This document shows positions 6,851 to 8,475 of a stretch of 8,475 bases of DNA, one piece after another. The first letter of the stretch is position 1; each line of letters opens with the position of its first letter. This DNA comes from Pseudohongiella sp. (GTDB lineage Bacteria; Pseudomonadota; Gammaproteobacteria; Pseudomonadales; Pseudohongiellaceae). The translations under genes and the position numbers were made by a program. The DNA lies in the NCBI GenBank assembly GCA_030652635.1, contig JAUSPW010000446.1, positions 1 through 8,475 on the forward strand, written 5' to 3'. The notes under the pieces were generated by a model. That model saw only the letters and a list, made by a program, of their open reading frames with translations, was not told where the DNA came from and did no database searches.

Positions 6851-7514
6851 CAGCGCATCAGGGGCTGACCGCAGCCAGCATCGGGACCAGCACCGTGGAC
6901 AGAAAACCCGGCAGGAGCAATCGGGGCAGCGGGAGCACGCGCAGCACAGCGGCCCGGATCTGATTGATGCCATCAACCAGATTTTTGCCGAGTTTGAGCT
7001 CGCCTATCACAACCAGTATCACAAAGCCTATGGTGATGCCGACCGTCTGACTCTGGCTAAAAAATACTGGCTGGAGTGTTTGCGTGAGTTTCACCCCCTA
7101 CAGCTGGTGACCGCCGCCCGCCGCCTGGTGAAAAGTCAGGACTATCTGCCGACCATTTCGACCATGACCCGTGCCTGTGAACAGTCCTTTGAATTGTTTG
7201 GACTGCCGTCGGAATGGGAAGCCTACACCGAAGCCTGCCGCGCACCCGCGCCCAAGCATTTGCATTCATGGAGCCATCCAGCGGTGTATTTTGCGGGCAA
7301 AGCCACTGACTGGTTTTTGTTGGCAACGGAGCCGGAAGACAAAGTGTTTCCGCTGTTTTCTTACTATTACAAGCAGTTGTGTCAACGGGTGATGCGTGGT
7401 GAACAGCTGGAGGTGCCGATGGTGCAGGCGTTGCCGGAAAACCCGTCGCGGCCATTAAGTTATGAAGAACGGCAAAGCCGCTTACAGGATTTGCGCGCCA
7501 GTCTGGATGTTTGA
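6762..7514 (+). CDS. Replication protein P (phage lambda P-like helicase loader)
   Basis: A 250-residue protein. Residues 1-16 (QKINSLLNEAGKAL) look like a short helix. Residues 17-64 are a Gln/Ser/His-rich, probably disordered stretch, and about 65-250 align by eye with phage lambda P. Shared features in the same order are: INQIF..F..A, a KKYWLECLREF helix matching KRQWVLAFRD, RRLVKSQDYLPTISTM matching RRQNRPFLPSPGQF, then GLP, RGEQLEVPMVQALPE matching RGEAIPEPVKQLP, and a final RPLSYEERQSRLQDLRA. Lambda P binds the replicative helicase DnaB and loads it at the origin. There is no Walker A motif, so it is not a DnaC-type ATPase. It overlaps the DnaT-like gene by 89 bp. The ATG at 6762 is the only good start before the conserved core; an AGGA (6745-6748) lies rather far upstream. 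The partner helicase and site of action are inferred. Confidence 0.83.
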   Translation: MQKINSLLNEAGKALKPRSSASQTEAGQSDSASGADRSQHRDQHRGQKTRQEQSGQREHAQHSGPDLIDAINQIFAEFELAYHNQYHKAYGDADRLTLAKKYWLECLREFHPLQLVTAARRLVKSQDYLPTISTMTRACEQSFELFGLPSEWEAYTEACRAPAPKHLHSWSHPAVYFAGKATDWFLLATEPEDKVFPLFSYYYKQLCQRVMRGEQLEVPMVQALPENPSRPLSYEERQSRLQDLRASLDV

Positions 7515-7541
7515 GGTTTTAATCGCTCTCAAAATTCAAGT

Positions 7542-7569
7542 TTGACGAAGTTATCATTTGTGATAACCT
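7542..7569 (+). promoter_or_regulatory. Candidate promoter and palindromic operator of the toxin-antitoxin operon
   Basis: GTTATCA-TTTG-TGATAAC (7550-7567) is a perfect 7-bp inverted repeat, the kind of site bound by dimeric Xre/HigA antitoxins. A -35-like TTGACG (7542-7547) and a -10-like TAACCT (7564-7569, 16-bp spacer) flank or overlap it, so bound antitoxin would block transcription. If this promoter is used, the transcript starts at or very near the toxin ATG (7576). That agrees with the absence of a ribosome-binding site there. The palindrome is seen directly; the promoter boxes and the leaderless message are inferred. Confidence 0.6.
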
Positions 7570-7575
7570 CCGTTC

Positions 7576-7923
7576 ATGTCATGGATGATTACCTTTTTCA
7601 GTGAGAAAGTCAGAGAGGAGATGTTGAGTTTTCCCGATGGGATATTGGCTGATTTTCTTCATGTTGCTGAAATAATTGAACAGTTTGGCCCTGCGGTTGG
7701 AAAGCCTTATACAGCACCAATGGGAGCAGGCCTCTTTGAAATCAGGGTTCGGGGAAGAGAGGGAATTGGCAGATCGCTGTTTTGCACCGTCGAAGGACAG
7801 GAAGTCGTGATTCTTAACTCATTTATAAAAAAGACCCAAAAGACTCCATCCAAAGAGATTGAAAAAGCCCGCAAGAGAATGAAGGAGTTAAAAAATGGAG
7901 AGAACAACCCTGCAATCTTTTAA
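7576..7923 (+). CDS. Type II toxin, RelE/HigB-like (phage Gp49-like family)
   Basis: A 115-residue protein with the pattern of Gp49-like/HigB toxins: GKPYTAPMGAGLFEIRVRG, then GIGRSLFC, a hydrophobic strand VVILNSF, and KKTQKTPSKEIEKARKRMKEL. R57, R66 and the KKTQKTP segment (85-91) fall where members keep basic RNA-contacting residues. Members are usually mRNA endonucleases acting on translated messages at the ribosome. The gene precedes its antitoxin and overlaps it by 29 bp, the higBA-type order. The start has no clear ribosome site; M4 (7585) is a possible alternative. Codon and base content are much more AT-rich than the genes to the left, which suggests acquisition by transfer. The ORF is intact. 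Confidence 0.88.
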   Translation: MSWMITFFSEKVREEMLSFPDGILADFLHVAEIIEQFGPAVGKPYTAPMGAGLFEIRVRGREGIGRSLFCTVEGQEVVILNSFIKKTQKTPSKEIEKARKRMKELKNGENNPAIF

Positions 7924-8200
7924 AGAAGAAGCGCTCAAACGTGAAGGCGTCAAACAAATCTATGAAGATTTGTCTGCTGAGTATGAAGTTCGCAAACAGT
8001 TGATTGCTCTGAGGCAGCAAGCTGGATTCACACAAGAACAAATCGCGGAAATTTTACAAACTAAAAAGAGCAACATTTCCCGTCTTGAAAGTGTGAACTC
8101 TTTAAGCTCCCCAAGACTTTCAACATTGTCGGATTATGCTGCTGCTATGGGTTACAAATTGAAAATTGAATTTGTCAGGAATGGCGAAGTATGCCCATGA
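7895..8200 (+). CDS. Xre-family antitoxin (HigA-like helix-turn-helix protein)
   Basis: A 101-residue protein. A helical N-terminal part (1-32) is followed by an Xre/Cro helix-turn-helix at about 33-85, with LIALRQQAGFTQEQIAEIL and the recognition part KKSNISRLES. The C-terminal YAAAMGYKLKIEFV is a common ending in HigA-type antitoxins. It should neutralise the upstream HigB-like toxin by binding it and should repress the operon through the palindrome at 7550-7567. The start is firm: GGAG at 7884-7887 lies seven bases before the ATG and inside the toxin gene. The strong site here, against none for the toxin, would favour antitoxin excess. The base composition is AT-rich like the toxin. Confidence 0.9.
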   Translation: MERTTLQSFKEEALKREGVKQIYEDLSAEYEVRKQLIALRQQAGFTQEQIAEILQTKKSNISRLESVNSLSSPRLSTLSDYAAAMGYKLKIEFVRNGEVCP

Positions 8201-8261
8201 CCGTCAAGACCGTGTCGACCTGTCACAGCAACAACTATCGCTAGGCAATCAGTGCGTAGAA

Positions 8262-8475
8262 TTAAGCCAGCGCGTGCAACTCACGTTCGAGCAGTGTGGT
8301 GTCGCCGACATTGAGTTCAACTAACCGACGCAGATGCGTCATGCTGTCCACATCGATGTGCTCGCAGGCCAGGCCAACCAAATCACCATGCTGATTGACG
8401 ATGCGCACCTGCATACAAATCTCGGTGCCACCCCCCAGATGGATGCTGACGTCGAGTTGCTCGGAGTCGCGCAGA
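8262..8475 (-). CDS. PilZ domain-containing protein, C-terminal part only
   Basis: An open frame on the minus strand enters from the right edge and stops at TAA (8262-8264), giving 70 visible residues. The segment QVRIVNQHGDLVGLACEHID followed by DSMTHLRRLVELNVGD and LLERELHAL matches the last beta strands and C-terminal helix of PilZ proteins common in gammaproteobacteria. The diagnostic c-di-GMP motifs (RxxxR and D/NxSxxG) would lie upstream, outside the window, so ligand binding cannot be judged. It converges on the antitoxin gene, with 61 bp between the stops (8201-8261), in which I see no convincing terminator hairpin. The gene is not in the AT-rich composition of its neighbour. Confidence 0.75.
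   Translation of the reverse strand, partial: LRDSEQLDVSIHLGGGTEICMQVRIVNQHGDLVGLACEHIDVDSMTHLRRLVELNVGDTTLLERELHALA

Noticed and set aside
6350..6976. 208-residue minus-strand open frame across the DnaT-like/P-like overlap.
   Set aside because: It is Cys-, Arg- and Pro-rich and opposite two well-supported genes, with no family resemblance.
5669..7514. The replication pair as part of a resident prophage or plasmid.
   Set aside because: No integrase, repressor, terminase, iteron array or partition gene is seen nearby, and the composition matches the chromosomal genes to the left. It cannot be ruled out beyond the window edge.

Overview
The window looks like part of a gammaproteobacterial chromosome. 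The tRNA-Pro(CGG) is close to the E. coli/Pseudomonas form. The protein families present (DoxX, a secreted M20 dipeptidase, an AGMO-like hydroxylase, DnaT-like and lambda-P-like replication proteins, PilZ) fit a free-living, possibly aquatic member of the Pseudomonadales or a nearby order. The genus cannot be fixed from the sequence. Most of the window is moderately GC-rich and densely coding. Positions about 7515-8200 are visibly more AT-rich.

Layout: (1) 1-69, minus: a tRNA-Pro gene cut by the window edge, with a strong promoter at 135-165. (2) 230-658, minus: a DoxX-family membrane protein ending in a likely intrinsic terminator, divergent from (3) 795-2522, plus: an exported M20 metallopeptidase of the PepV/dipeptidase type. 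(4) 2536-4311, minus: a membrane hybrid histidine kinase with a C-terminal receiver, convergent with the peptidase (13-bp gap) and divergent from (5) 4387-5649, plus: a membrane di-iron hydroxylase resembling alkylglycerol monooxygenase. (6) 5669-6850 and 6762-7514, plus: a two-gene replication module, a protein with three tandem DnaT-type DNA-binding domains followed, with an 89-bp overlap, by a homologue of phage lambda replication protein P. (7) 7576-7923 and 7895-8200, plus: a HigB/HigA-like toxin-antitoxin pair with a palindromic operator. (8) 8262-8475, minus: the C-terminal 70 residues of a PilZ-type (c-di-GMP receptor) protein.

The most interesting part is the replication module. In E. 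coli, dnaT and dnaC are adjacent and encode the primosomal adaptor and the DnaB helicase loader. Here the DnaT-like partner has tripled its DNA-binding domain, and the loader slot is filled by a lambda-P-type protein rather than a DnaC ATPase. No phage structural, integrase or repressor genes surround it, so it may be a domesticated helicase-loading system. The AT-rich toxin-antitoxin cassette just behind it looks like a later insertion. The other genes are ordinary housekeeping or accessory functions with no obvious shared pathway.
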